Source: Limnoperna fortunei
Taxonomy: Eukaryota > Mollusca > Bivalvia > Mytilida > Modiolidae
Length of the DNA stretch: 64,000 bases
NCBI GenBank assembly: GCA_944474755.1
Contig: OX104112.1
Coordinates: 21,664,460 to 21,728,459, forward strand
Reading direction: 5' to 3'
Notes under the pieces: generated by a model
The model's database searches: none
Seen by the model: the letters and a program-made list of their open reading frames with translations, nothing else
What the model was told of the DNA's origin: nothing
In this document: positions 46,974-58,503 of the stretch, one piece after another
Position numbering within the stretch: the first letter of the stretch is position 1
Layout of the letters: each line of letters opens with the position of its first letter
Program-made: the position numbers and the translations under genes

Positions 46974-47429
46974 ATGAGTAACGATAACTTGGCTTTTGGC
47001 ATTGCTTTCCTTACATTGAATGAAGACGTCAAAAAAGATTGTTCCCAAAAATGTGAATCAATTTATGAAATAATTTGTGATGGTGAAAAGATCATCATAT
47101 TAATAAGTAAGTAACAAGCATAACAAAGAAACCCAGATGGAACTAGAAAGTTGTGCCAAGTAAATGGCTGTCATACAATCAAAATCCAAATACGCAGTCT
47201 CTTTGACATATTCACTATGAGTATGAAGTAAGCAAACATGGAATCATCTGCAGAGTCCAAAAAGTGGTGAATAACTGAGGTTGATGTTTTAGATGGTCTT
47301 GATTTTCTGAACATTATTGCAATTGTGGAGTGTTCAGAAAGAAATGAACAGATTGAACAAAGAAAGATAATGGAATGTATGTTTTATTCTAAATACTGTA
47401 CACATATTTTAAAAGGAATCCACATATGA
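46974..47429 (+). CDS. Small two-exon gene, about 89 residues, unknown function
   Basis: Exon 1 (ATG at 46974 to 47106) reads MSNDNLAFGIAFLTLNEDVK, then KDCSQKCESIYEIICDGEKI and IILI. It is followed by a perfect GTAAGT donor. Exon 2 (47293-47429, acceptor GATGTTTTAG) reads GLDFLNIIAIVECSERNEQI, EQRKIMECMFYSKYCTHILK and GIHI, then TGA. The phases (1 and 2 nt) join exactly, forming an Asn codon, and the intron is 186 bp. If a GTATGT donor at 47377 is used instead, the gene would continue. The frame is also open upstream to a CTCCCAG acceptor at 46943, so 46974 may be internal. Several Cys residues; no signal peptide or family recognised. Confidence 0.45.
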
Positions 47430-47456
47430 ACAGACACTTGACTTTAATGAATTCTT

Positions 47457-47462
47457 AATAAA
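47457..47462 (+). promoter_or_regulatory. Poly(A) signal AATAAA
   Basis: Canonical AATAAA 28 bp after the TGA of the small two-exon gene, supporting 47429 as its end. In AT-rich DNA the hexamer also occurs by chance. Confidence 0.4.
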
Positions 47463-47514
47463 TTTATAGAAAAATATAGTTCGATTTTTATGAGTTTTAC
47501 TTAGCTTTCCAGGA

Positions 47515-47700
47515 CTGAAGGTTCATGTCCGATTTTGTCATCACTGTGCATCCGTCATCATTGTCGTAATCTAATATTTTTACTGAAATCTTCTCCTAAA
47601 CTGCTGAAAGGATTTAATTGAAACTTGACCAGTCACATCAAGGTTTCTTCTATCAAGTTTGTGTTTGTTAAATTTGCCACTGTCATATAATTACACGTCT
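47515..47700. repeat. Interspersed repeat fragment, related to 49.99-50.35 kb
   Basis: The shared phrases CACTGTGCATCCGTCATCAT with TTGTCGTAATCT and TTAATTGAAACTTG recur, diverged, in the copy at 49990-50350 (CACTTTGCATCCGTCAGCGT, TTAATTGAAACATAACTTGG). Confidence 0.65.
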
Positions 47701-48170
47701 GGGTCCGCCCGGACCCTAATGTTAATATTTTGGATCGTCTTTCGATCGATTTTTGTCTATAACAAAAGCTCCTTGTATTCTGGTACTCTGACGATGATAT
47801 CATCTTTAGCATTAGCGGCCTTCAGATATAACGTCAGGTCAGGAAACTTGGGCTTAAAAGGTGACAGCGTTGAAATTTGATGTAGGATATTCTCTAGCTA
47901 TAAACTAACCATTTTGTAATGTAGATAAGTTCAAGAGGGCTAAAAGTATTGTGACGTCGCTCCCTTTATGATGTTCAAAATTACATTTCTCAGCTTTTTT
48001 ACAGTAAGATTTCTTCAATTAAAAGTTAAAATATAATAAAATTTTATAAAGAGAAAGTATTCTCATTCTAAAGAGATTGAAATGTACATGTGAATTAATT
48101 GGCGTCATATTATCTACCAATCAAAATGCTTATATGGAAGGTCCTGACCTTATGTTATATTATGCCATTT
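47701..48170. other. No supported gene
   Basis: A 73-codon plus frame over 47659-47880 starts inside the interspersed repeat and has no splice or homology support. Confidence 0.35.
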
Positions 48171-48174
48171 TTCC

Positions 48175-48290
48175 TACAAAAGTCGGCGTTTTCTCCACGT
48201 ACTCAGGATTTCTCCACCAAGATATAGAGATATAGCTGAAAAATTGCTTAAGGAGGTGTTTAACATCATTCAAACAAAAAACAAGCTAAC
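48175..48290 (+). mobile_element. 3' part of a SINE
   Basis: CGGCGTTTTCTCCACGTACT, AGGATTTCTCCACCAAGATA, TAGCTGAAAAATTGCT and GTGTTTAACATCATTCAAAC match the 3' half of the copy at 54140. The tRNA head is missing. Confidence 0.7.
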
Positions 48291-49500
48291 AATATAGAAA
48301 GTTATGTTCTTCTTGCAATTATTAAAGTTTATTGGTATTTTGTTCGATTTTCATTTTACCGTTAAATCTTGAAAAGTCCCATCACATTCTGCCAGCGTGA
48401 TATAATTATATATCGTTAGTGAACAACTTCACATCTTACAAAGCAGCGATAAACAGATCAATGCTTGGTTTACTTCCCCTATCTATTTTTACACCTCGGG
48501 GTATACGACTCAATGAACAATTTGGATCTCGAAAATAAAACATCCAATAATAAATAATAATTTCTTCCTTATATGGATCGATGAGCAGGGCTAACGCATA
48601 TATATTTCATGAAACGTGTCATCCCATTTATGTTACCTTCATTGTGCTGGAATAAAACATGATTTCATCTGATCGTTTATCAGTCACTTGGCGTTATTTT
48701 GTCACTATTTCTTTAAGAAAATCTATGCTTTCAGTTTTAACACGGTTTGTTCATCGTGTCGTTTTGTATTTCATATTATTTCCATAAATTATGAGGTCGA
48801 GTTTGCGTTATGCAATTAAAAAAGCTCGCTCGACATACTCACTGGCATAATATAGCTTTACTACCTGTCTGATTCTGTATTGGCCTTGGTATTGAATCGA
48901 GGTTGACTGTATTAGTCCCAATACCCGTAGACCGGGAATTTAAGTAGCCCTCCGGCTAAGTATCATGCAAAAGGTGATTCACTACATATTTTAAATTTGG
49001 GTTTCAAAGAGTTTAAATGATCCAACCCATTGAGCTATGCTTTCCAAATTCATAAATTGCATCAATATCACCTCAGTTGCTATGGAAACCATGCTACTAT
49101 GGCAATCGCTATATTTTCAATAGGAAATCATTATTTTAGCCTAGTTGCAACAACAGCAGCAGTGAACATAACTAAAATTGATGTGTAAATTATATGCTTG
49201 GATGCATATCTAAGACATGTTTAATCAAATAAGGTTTGCAAATAAAATAGGGAAATACAGCTTGGTTTCTATGGCAACGAAGTTGCAAAGATTTTAAAAT
49301 TAGTAAAAATGGGAAAAAATGCAGTTTTCAAAACCCCAAAACTCCCAGGACCAAGGTAGCAATGAGAATATGAAGGTATACATATCGTACATAGACATAT
49401 GAATAACATTTAAAAAGTAAACCACTGTAGCCTCTTTCAGATTTTTTGGAAAATTGCCATTTCTATGTGCCATTTAGGTATTTAAGCTATTTTGAACAAA
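48291..49500. other. No supported gene
   Basis: AT-rich. A CTATGGAAACCATGCTACTATGG / TTCTATGGCAACGAAG type phrase recurs (49080 and 49267). No coding frame. Confidence 0.35.
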
Positions 49501-49514
49501 ATCATCAGACCAAA

Positions 49515-49830
49515 TTTAACTGGAGCATAACTTCTGAACCCTTGCATAGAACTTCATGAAACTTATACACATTAAAGAATATGAAGTAAGAAAGACATGT
49601 ATAGATTATAGGGGCAATAGGTCAAATGTCAAGGTCAAGGTCTCGTTCTTAAAATTTCAGAAGAAAAATTTGTTTTTGTAGCATAACTTCGGAACGCTAT
49701 CCTAGAACTTTTTGAAAATTAAATTGGAGATTTTTCATGAAGTAAAAAATATATCTATTGGTTTTAGGGCCAATTAATCAAAAGTCAAGGCCATAGGTTT
49801 AAAAAAAACTTGGAAATTTCAGACTGAAAA
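49515..49830. repeat. Imperfect tandem pair, about 160 bp each
   Basis: GAGCATAACTTCTGAACCCT with TGCATAGAACTTCATGAAA, and GTAGCATAACTTCGGAACGC with TATCCTAGAACTTTTTGAAA, head two diverged copies that both end in a GTCAAGGTCAAGGTC-like phrase. Confidence 0.6.
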
Positions 49831-49989
49831 TTATTAAACAAAGCATGATTTTTTAACACCATCCTTCAATGACATAATTTTTTGCAAATTAATTCTTGTT
49901 TTATAATAGGTTTTGAAATATAAACTTAATAAACCACCTATCTTCCTAAAACCATAAGGAAAAGTAACATGCACAGTCAAATTCCACTT

Positions 49990-50400
49990 TGTGCGTTTTT
50001 AGCTCAACTGACCCAAAGGGTCATGTGAGCTATTGTTATCACTTTGCATCCGTCAGCGTCGTCGTTGTCGGCTTCTGTAACTTTTTACATTTTAATCTTC
50101 TTCTCTAAAACCACTTGGTTAATTGAAACATAACTTGGCCATAAGGTTCATTGGATAGACCTTTACAAAGTTTGTGTTTTTTTATTTGGATTGGAAAACC
50201 AATATGGCCGCCACCGCAATACTTAGTTTAACATAGGACCCTATGGGAAAAAGGTTTAAAAGGGCTTCGGCTCTGAAACCATTTTACCAATCAAAACAAA
50301 ACTTACTAGCAATATTGTTTGGATGGTCCTTTATAAAGTTAATGTTTTCTATGCCGCATTACATAGATTAACAGTAGACACTATGGGAAGTTTTTTTAAA
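49990..50400. repeat. Interspersed repeat with GTCATGTGAGCTA head
   Basis: It begins AGCTCAACTGACCCAAAGGG with TCATGTGAGCTATTG and continues with GCATCCGTCAGCGTCGTCGT. Two internal copies of ATGGTCCTTTATAAAGTT/ATAGACCTTTACAAAGTT with CTATGGGAA occur about 170 bp apart. This head is familiar from bivalve repeats. 50401-50857 has nothing supported. Confidence 0.6.
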
Positions 50401-50857
50401 AAGGTTTCTTACATTTAACATATAGGTGTTCATTGTAAATAAATCAAAATCAAGAAAAGACAACAGTTTTTGTAATACACATTTATATTTGCCTTTCATA
50501 AATGTTTATCATGTCTGACAGAGAATAAAATTTTGGCAAAATACATTTACTGGTAACAAATAAGGCAATAAGAGCAAACAAATGATCTTAATATATGTCT
50601 AAAATCTCAAATTTATTTTTATCATTTAATCTAAACCACTAGTGTTCATCATGTCCATGCTGTGGTCAAAACCAAATATACCATCATTTATTTTTCACAT
50701 AAAATCTATGTGTCGATATATATTCTAAAAAGAAAATTAATATATCCTGATGTGTGTATAAAGTGTCAAGATGATACAAAAATTCCATCATGGTCCTAAA
50801 CTTATGTATAACACTTCACTTTGTCTGTGATCGATCAACCATGAAGTTGATGAGACA

Positions 50858-51328
50858 GGTAAAATACATCCTCACAAGTCAGGGTTTCTGTGTCCACGAA
50901 ACCCTGACAAACTTAGCTAAGAAATTCCCGGGCTAGAAGATTTTCATATGATGTCAACCCTTCAAAATATCAACTATTAAAATTACTTGAAAGGGGCAAG
51001 GGTTTGGCTGTAGTCATTCTTAATCAGGCTTGAGAGGAAAGAAAATGCAACCCAACTAAAAAATAACGCAGTTATAAAAAATTATTAACACTACTTTACA
51101 AAATACACGATTTTCACATGGTCTATGCAAAACATCCGTTTGGTTTATTTACAATCGACATCGGGATTTCCCCTAACCAAGTTGTGAATGCAAGCGAGCT
51201 TTTGATTGGCTAAAATTGGGTATGATGTAGCCTATCAAAATAGTGATTTCTTGCCCGTGAATTTCCTAGCTAAGTTTGACAAGGTTTCGCGGACATGTAA
51301 ACCCTGACTTGTGAGGATGGGTAAAATA
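50858..51328. mobile_element. Mutator-like MITE with 9-bp target duplication
   Basis: The element is 50867-51319. The left end, CATCCTCACAAGTCAGGGTT, then GTGTCCACGAAACCCTGAC and AAACTTAGCTAAGAAATTC, is matched in inverted form at the right end (GAATTTCCTAGCTAAGTTTG, GGTTTCGCGGACATG, ACCCTGACTTGTGAGGATG). The inverted ends are about 65-70 bp. The flanks read GGTAAAATA on both sides (50858-50866 and 51320-51328). Long TIRs with a 9-bp duplication fit Mutator-type non-autonomous elements (inference). No transposase inside. Confidence 0.85.
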
Positions 51329-51587
51329 TGATGATTTTTGTTTGTTCATACCATTATGTATATGTGTATAAAGTTTATCATGATACCACACTTCTTTCAT
51401 GGTAAAATAATATGAAACTTGTAAAATATGACTTGGTACGGACAACACGAACACTATATGCCCTCTACTTCTGTAGATGGGGCATAAAAAAGTCAGTAAA
51501 ATAATTGTCAAAAAGTAATACACATAAAATAAATCTTTAATCTCTACCAGCAGTGTAGTACCCCATAATAATGTAACCAACAAAATT

Positions 51588-51839
51588 TCATACATCTGCC
51601 AGAAATACAGAGAAAACTGTTACAAAAGTATGACTGTAAGCGTTATTGACACACGGAATTACAGAGTCAACCCAATAATTCCTCCTCTTCTTTGAACCTT
51701 GATATACAAAGTTAACAATCATTAATTTATTAATTATTAAAATAATTTCAATTGCTTCTACAACGTTTAAATGAGCAACTACTGATTCTAGGTCACCATC
51801 ATCAATGGTTTGTCTTTTTGAAGGAGGACATTTTGCCAT
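51588..51839 (-). pseudogene. Possible transposase N-terminal relic
   Basis: The frame reads MAKCPPSKRQTIDDGDLESV and later YQGSKKRRNYWVDSVIP. The K-R-R-x-Y-W-V motif near an N-terminus is reminiscent of PIF/Harbinger-type transposases, but nothing downstream supports it. Weak. Confidence 0.2.
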
Positions 51840-51943
51840 TACAGACAGCCTAAAAAAATATGATGCAATCTGTCCTTGTTAAAGAAAGTCATTTTGGTCA
51901 AGGTTTTCTGTTTGATCATCATCTTCAATATTATCATTGCACT

Positions 51944-52230
51944 CTAAAACTTCTTTATTTTCATTTGGATTTTGTGGTTCCCTTTTTTCATTTTTCCTTC
52001 CGCAGTTGATGAAGAAACAAAGCCTTCTAAGACAACAATTCCTGTTTTTCCTTGCGGCGCTGAGCACATCATAGCAACTTCTTACTCTGTAAGGTTGGAT
52101 CCTGAACCTATATTTTATGCCCTCCATGTGACTATGGTACCATCTCTATTAAACTGCAAACTGTTTATTTTGGTAATACCTTTCCAAGAATGGCCATTCA
52201 ATGTTTGTTCTGCTTGACATCCGACAACAC
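51944..52230 (-). pseudogene. Unknown coding remnant, one frame with two internal TAA
   Basis: It follows a strong TATCTTTCAG acceptor at 52231-52240. One frame reads GCQAEQTLNGHSWKGITKIN, then SLQFNRDGTIVTWRA, TAA (52115-52117), NIGSGSNLTE, TAA, and EVAMMCSAPQGKTGIVVLEG, FVSSSTAEGKMKKGN, to a stop at 51944. Composition is clearly protein-like on both sides of each stop, and the two stops are the only breaks, so this looks like a recently inactivated exon or one with stop-codon readthrough. An overlapping frame (51879-52127) ends in an acidic, Asn-rich run. No family recognised. Confidence 0.45.
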
Positions 52231-52861
52231 CTGAAAGATAATAATTGAAATTATTTTTTGGAAGATGGGATAAAGAAAAAATCAGTGAAATTGTTTTGTC
52301 TACTTCTGTACATGTAGTGCATTTTACGCCCTTTCAAAATTCGTCTTGTCTTCAATGTCTACTGATTTTGTCTTTGCCTTTTTGGACTTTTTGCAATATT
52401 TGAATGTCCCATTGGTACTCCTTGGCTTCCTTGTTGCTATTTATTCTATTGTTTTCATTTTTGTTCCATGTAGGTTTTAAAGTTGTCCTTAAATTTGAGA
52501 TTTGAACTGCCCTTTAGTACATCATTGCTTATTAAACCACTTTGATTGATTGATTGTTATTTGTTTTATGTCCTGTCGGCTATATTGCAGCCATCATCAG
52601 GACACTTTGCAATTGAAAGATCTTTCTTCAGCAATAAATACAAAGTAACAAAGTGATTGTCAACAAAACAGGTATTGAATTTGGTATTGCTTGAATATTC
52701 ATTTTTTGGAAGAAGCCTCTTATCAGCAGCAGTTTTGAAGAAACAATTAGATAGTGTAACACAAAAAAATATACTTTCAAAAGAATCAATGGCTGCTTTC
52801 ATTTCAATAGCATTCTGTACATTGTTGAGAGAATATTGAAGGCATGCATTAAAATAAATTT

Positions 52862-54050
52862 TCAATGAATCTGATATTTATACCAATTTAGTGATTGATT
52901 TGTTGTTTCTTTGTCCATCCGCCACGGCAAATAATTTACCATCGTTGTTTGTAATGCAACTGATCCACAGCTTACATAAAATCTCCAGAGTTTGATTTGT
53001 TCGTTGATTGTTAATGTTTACTATGGTTATACATGATTACATACGAAACTGTCACCATCTGGTCAATAATTATTGTGGCGTCATAAGGACAATACAGAAC
53101 ACTAATGTCACGTTCATGTGATCCGTCTTCCTTTAGAATAGTAAGAGATGAATTATCGATACTTGCAATCATAATACACTTATTTGGTAATATATAGCAA
53201 CTCCATACATTGGATTTTTTTCAATCATTTCAATATTTGTCCTCAGTTTCAACTGTAGATTATCAAATTTATGGACTGGTTGTTCAGCTGGGCGTTGGTA
53301 CTGTGCCTGAATTAGCCGTCGTTGCACATATGGGACTAGTGCTTCTTTTGATTTTATTTGTATTTCTCCAAAGAGTCTAAGGCTTCAGTATGAATATTGT
53401 TTCATGAGTTGTGCAATGTCTATGAAACTAAATTGGTTTTGTGTTGTGTTTTAAGTTTTTTATCATGAAATAAATTTCTTTCACGGCTTTTTCCGACTTG
53501 GATTTTACATTTTAATAATGTCTTTAATATGCAATCTAAGTGCTTATTATTTTCCGTTCGCCTTGTTGCTATTGAATTCTTTGTGACTTTTTTTTGTTCA
53601 TTAAGATTTGTTTTTTATTTTGTTGTAGATGTTGTAATCCGTTTTCTTTGTTTTCGAGAAGTTCATTGAAGGTTTGCTCCAGGTCGGTAAGTGCAGTTGA
53701 AGTTTTTACACCCCCACTTCTTTATCCAAAGGCCTGAGATCTTCACAACCGTTATGTTTGGATTCGACGCAAACAAAACAGACATCACTGTCATGGATCA
53801 GACAGTAAAAATGAAATTATTTTTGTTCTCGGGGCATTTTAAGTGCACATTTATCTTTTCTGACTTTTGTTAGTCTTCCAAAGGTATAAAGTGATGGTTG
53901 GTTAACATTTTGTGAGCTTTATGCCTCCTACATTCGTTGCATAAACTTTCTTTACAGTCGGTACACCACTTGTTCGCGAATTAAGTAACATTTCCATCCA
54001 TGCAAGACTCGCACTGTAATTCACCAGATTCAGCCAATGCCGTCGTTCTG
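52862..54050 (-). pseudogene. B-box/TRIM-type gene remnant
   Basis: In order on the minus strand: LQCESCMDGN, then KWCTDCKESLCNECRRHKAH (first B-box, Cys/His spacing intact), HHFIPLED, and in a shifted frame FYCLIHDSDVCFVCVESKHN with GCEDLRPLDKEV (second B-box). A Glu/Lys/Gln coiled-coil stretch follows (LEQTFNELLENKENGLQHLQ), then KEALVPYVQRRLIQAQYQRP, FDNLQLKLRTNIEMIEKNP and KEDGSHERDISVLYCPYDAT. Several stops and frameshifts break it. Tandem B-boxes plus coiled coil and a C-terminal beta-rich region fit the expanded molluscan TRIM-like families that lack a RING here. Confidence 0.75.
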
Positions 54051-54139
54051 TAAAACAGATAAATGATAAATATAAATACCACTATCTCGTGTGTTTGCAA
54101 TTCGGCTTTATCGTGGTAATTATCTTTAAACGGAGAGAA

Positions 54140-54365
54140 GAGGCCTCGTTGGCCAAGTGGTTAAGGTAGTTCGTCTACATGGTCTGCAAAACTGAGACTG
54201 CGGGTGTAAATGTCATTGGCAGGTTTAACTCCAATTTTGATTGACGAGGTTTTCTTATCGAAGGTAGAGGTTTTCTCCGGGTACTGAGGCTTCCTCCACC
54301 ATTAAAAGCTGGACGCCATGATATAGCTGAAAAAGGATGAAAGTGGCGTTAAAACACTGTTCACA
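54140..54365 (+). mobile_element. SINE copy, plus strand
   Basis: GAGGCCTCGTTGGCCAAGTG with GTTAAGGTAGTTCGTCTACA is the head with box A. Box B is damaged (GCGGGTGTAAATGTC). Body TTTTCTCCGGGTACTGAGGC, 3' part GCTGGACGCCATGATATAGC and AAAGTGGCGTTAAAACACTG. It lies just upstream of the TRIM-type remnant. Confidence 0.85.
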
Positions 54366-57300
54366 TAAAGTTATAGCCGTTTGACCCACATTCAATCATT
54401 CTACTAGTTGTGCAGTTTATAAAGTATTTACTTAGGAAACTGGCTGATAGTTACTTTCCGAAAAATAAAGAAATTAATTTACATCCATCATTGTTTTACC
54501 TTAAAGTGAATGTTCGGAGCACTTCTACTTTAGTGGACCCCCCCCCCCCAAAAAAAAAAGTACGGAAAAATAATGTAGAGCGCTGTATATATAGAACAGG
54601 CCCGCCAAAAAAGACAAAAATACAAAATAAGCAAAAAATGACCAAAACATGGTGAAAATCGAGTTCCTCCTTTACAATTTTATTAAAAAGTTTTAATTTT
54701 GGTTTTTTAAATTAGAATCCCAGAATGAAAGTAAGTTTTGCTATTATTAAAGCAAGGAGAAGACAATTTGCGTTGCTCAGGTAGGTATGTCACGTGATCG
54801 GTATATGGACCTCAACTCATGAATATTCATGAATGAGTAACATCGTATGACGTAATGAGCCAAAAAACGGTAAAATCAGATGTTTCGTGTTTGTAAATAT
54901 TTACACGTGTTCATGCCGCTAAAATTGAAAGATTTATTCCAGTTGTGTGAAAGTAGCGAAAAAATAATTCAATGGTGCATACGAATTTGATTATTTTTTT
55001 ATTTAGCCGGAGAAATTTGTAAAAATTGTAACCACGGACACTTTGGTTTAAGGAAAGACAGTACATTTATGACGGTTTTTTTGGAAATGCAGTAAAAAAG
55101 TGTCAGTTAGAAGTGGATCTTGGTTTGAAGGGCATAATCTGACACTAGAGGAAATTGTGTGCATAACTTACTTTTGAATTTATAAAGTAGACCAGGAATT
55201 TGTAAATCACGAACTATCTATCAGCAACCAAACTATAGTGGACTGGTACAACTATTATCATGAGGTTTGTTCAACTGTCTTAGAAATTGATAGTTAGAAC
55301 TGGTAACATTAGAAAGACGTTACAAATAGAAAGCTGTTGTACATAAAATCAAGCTTTGGCATATACACATACTGAGTATACACGTCGTTCGGCAAAGTTA
55401 GGAAAATAGATGGCTATAAACTAATTTGACTGAGCGTTCTGAATACCATTAGTCGTAAAGTCAATTTAATTATTTATGGAAATACATTTTGGACTTGACA
55501 CATTATTGCAGTCATTGATTAACGTTGTAGCAGGCGTGGAAAGAGTTAGAGTATACTGGACTGTGATAAACATTTTCTTTATTTTATATTTTTAGTTTTG
55601 TACTATTTATTTTCTTTTGTTTCATTTTGTGTCGATGTGTTGTGAGATAGTAGTAAGGTGTGCATATTTGGCCTTATGTTTCATGTTAGGTCGATTGTGT
55701 AGCGAGGTAGTGGTGAAGGCTGTATAGTGTTGTTCTTCTGTTTCAATTTTGTATTTATTAAAAGTGAATTTTTATTTAGTTTTTCATTTACGCCGACTGA
55801 TCAATCTATAGAAATTTAATTTTCAAAAAGAACCCAACGGAGTGAAAGTCACTTCTTTACAAAGTTATTGCCTATCTTTTACCGTTTCAACGCAGTAGAG
55901 ATTGACAAGACAATGGCAAAATCAAGAACGTTGAATAACTTTTAACTGTCTGCATTTTCAAGGTTAATGTTAATAATGTCCATCATTGAATGTCAAATCT
56001 AAATATATATTCTAATTACTGAGATATTGTGAGATTGCTAATCGCAAATTGATCTAGGGGAGATTACTCTAACAAAAGGTCAATTTATAAAAATTACAAA
56101 TCACGAGCTTATTAACATCTGTATTTTGAAAAAGATTTCAGTTTTGCATTTATGATGATAAAGGTGATCTGCACACAACACAAGGTAAAAAATTAGAATA
56201 TGACATTGACCTTTGACCTTGTGAACTTTTTTAACTTCAAAATGACCAACAGTGAAAACCCCATGTCTCTATTACTGGATCATGAGTTACAAAGTTTAAC
56301 TGTCAACTTTCAATAAAGATGGGAAAATAACTTCTTAAAGGAGGTAAAAAATGTCCTAATGTGTTATTAGTCAATAACTGATCATGCTGGAACAACTTCA
56401 GTTGCGACATCTTTTGCGGTTTCAAAATTTACATGCACACTTGGTTTACGTTGTTTCAGGAGATAACTTCGTTATTAAAAAGTGCTCGGTGACAGGGTTA
56501 ACTGCAAAAGCGTAATTTCGTATATATCCAAAGTACATGATGTCTTTACAAACAAAATATGCTGGGAAACCCTGACGGAAAAATAACAGGAAACAGTCAA
56601 AAAAGAGGAAGGATTTCCACTCGGAAAGGGGAAAGCCTGAATTACTTAAAGCCGATGCCGTCAGGCAGAAGATAACATAATTTCTTTTATTTCTTTTTCA
56701 AGCATCACATCGATGTCACTGTATACCTGTTATACAATTCTATACGAAATGTCAATACTGTTATGATTGGAAAGAGACAAAAATAAAAGCTCGCTGATCC
56801 TTTGTTTTAGAAACAGGACCACTGACAATTTTTTTACATAATCCGTCACAAACGAAGTAGACCCATACATTAAAATACACTATTATAACTTAATTATAAA
56901 ACTGTATTATGGAGGTTGTTAATCATTATACGGCGTCCTTTTATCGCCAAAAACTAATTAATTGTCCGATATGTTTTAATATTCACGTACACATTATCGA
57001 AAAACACAAAGCCTTTCCAAAACATACGGCGGAGTAGCATGGGGAAGTTATACACAATGCCTAACCTAGTCCGAACAATACAGGAAAATTACTGTTTCTG
57101 TTCTATTATAATGGACTGAAATATTTCATGGTTTGTACAGGTTTTCTATTCAATTTTATCACATCTTATATAAAAGCCCACTCCTTGTATAAATGAGCTC
57201 AGCACTAAACCAGGTGAGTTATTTTTAAATGTTAGGATATAATTGGATGCTATATACAAATAAGATACTTAACTGAAATATTATATTAAAGCGCCATCAC

Positions 57301-58260
57301 AAAGACATATTAAAACAAACAAAAAACAACTTTCTGGCAACTACATTTCTACCAATTGGTCCTAACAAGTTATTGAGTGCCAAACTGATAACATTGTCGC
57401 CAACCCGACCTCACCCTAATCTGCGAATACAGTGTCGCGTCAGTTCTCAAGTTTATTTCTATAACATTCAACTTAATTTTAATTACATCGTTACATCTCT
57501 AAGACAACTAATAATAAATTGTATATTAAATTTAGTAGGTATTGAACAAATGACATGTTTTCTATCCTACATCAATATATATAAAATATTTTGCCTTCTG
57601 ATAAATGCACGGCAAGATAAACGTATTAGTTGTCATAACTGAATTTATTAGATTGAATAATCCTTTTGTATTGAGTTTAAGTTTATGTACTTTACTATAA
57701 TTTCTGTTTACCTCCTGCAGTGATATTTTCTATTAATACATGGTCGTCACGTATCTTGTATCTGAAGGTTAAGTTAAATATTATAGTCTCTAGAACCTGC
57801 ATATAGCATATGATAATACTTTTCTTAACATACCGATTATTAAATGTTTTGATTCGTCTTTTTATGATAAGTGCGCTCTTGTAATAAATAATGTATTGTG
57901 TTAAAATTGCTAGTTTGTCAAGTATAGCAAGTGAATTCTAGTGGTTTTTTGGACACAGTGAATGGTAATTCTTATTGTAGTTGACATACAGTGTACTTCA
58001 TTTTTATGTATTAAATTTAATGTGGTTGATTCCATCTTGTTTTAAATTTCCAGCTGTACTTTGAATCTAAATCAGTAGTGCAACACTATAGTTTACAAAC
58101 AGACAAGCAAGGAAAGAAAAATTGAAATTTGAACATTATAGCATCTGACGGGAATAACGTTGTATAAAAATTGTGCAGTTATGTTAATGTCCACTTACAA
58201 AAAATTATAACTTCCAACTAATGGCACTTTCTTCTATCATAATTGGATGATTGTTTACAA
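54366..58260. other. Long AT-rich stretch without supported genes
   Basis: Seen in it: a C-run/A-run at 54538-54559; a perfect palindrome CATGAATATTCATG near 54828 next to CACGTGA; TGACCTTTGACCTT phrases near 56210. Frames at 54410-54655 and 57373-57642 have no support. 57715-57790 resembles 29505-29585 (CACGTATCTT context). Confidence 0.4.
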
Positions 58261-58263
58261 CAG

Positions 58264-58503
58264 TTTTATAGGTGGCCGAGTGGTCAAGGTAGTTCGTCTG
58301 CTATTGATCACGTGGTCTGTCAACACTGAGATTGCGGGTTCGATTCTCATTGCAGGCAGGGTGTACTCGACTCCAATCTTAATTGACAAGGATTGCCAGT
58401 TTTCCTACCGCAAGTCGGGGGTTTTCTCTGGGTACTCCGGCTTCCTCCCCCAATAAAAACTGGACGGCGTTAAACACCATCAAACAAACAAACAAACAAA
58501 CAA
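58264..58503 (+). mobile_element. Full-length tRNA-derived SINE, best copy
   Basis: Head GGTGGCCGAGTGGTCAAGGT (box A TGGCCGAGTGG). Box B GGTTCGATTCTC. Body ACTCGACTCCAATCTTAATT, then AAGGATTGCCAGTTTTCC and GGGTACTCCGGCTTCC. The 3' end is GACGGCGTTAAACACCATCA with an (AAAC)n tail. The intact polymerase III boxes and the clean tail make this the reference copy for the others in the window. Confidence 0.92.

Noticed and set aside
51588..51839. Firm PIF/Harbinger transposase call
   Set aside because: Only a single K-R-R-x-Y-W-V motif matches; there is no catalytic region downstream, so it is listed only as a weak possibility.
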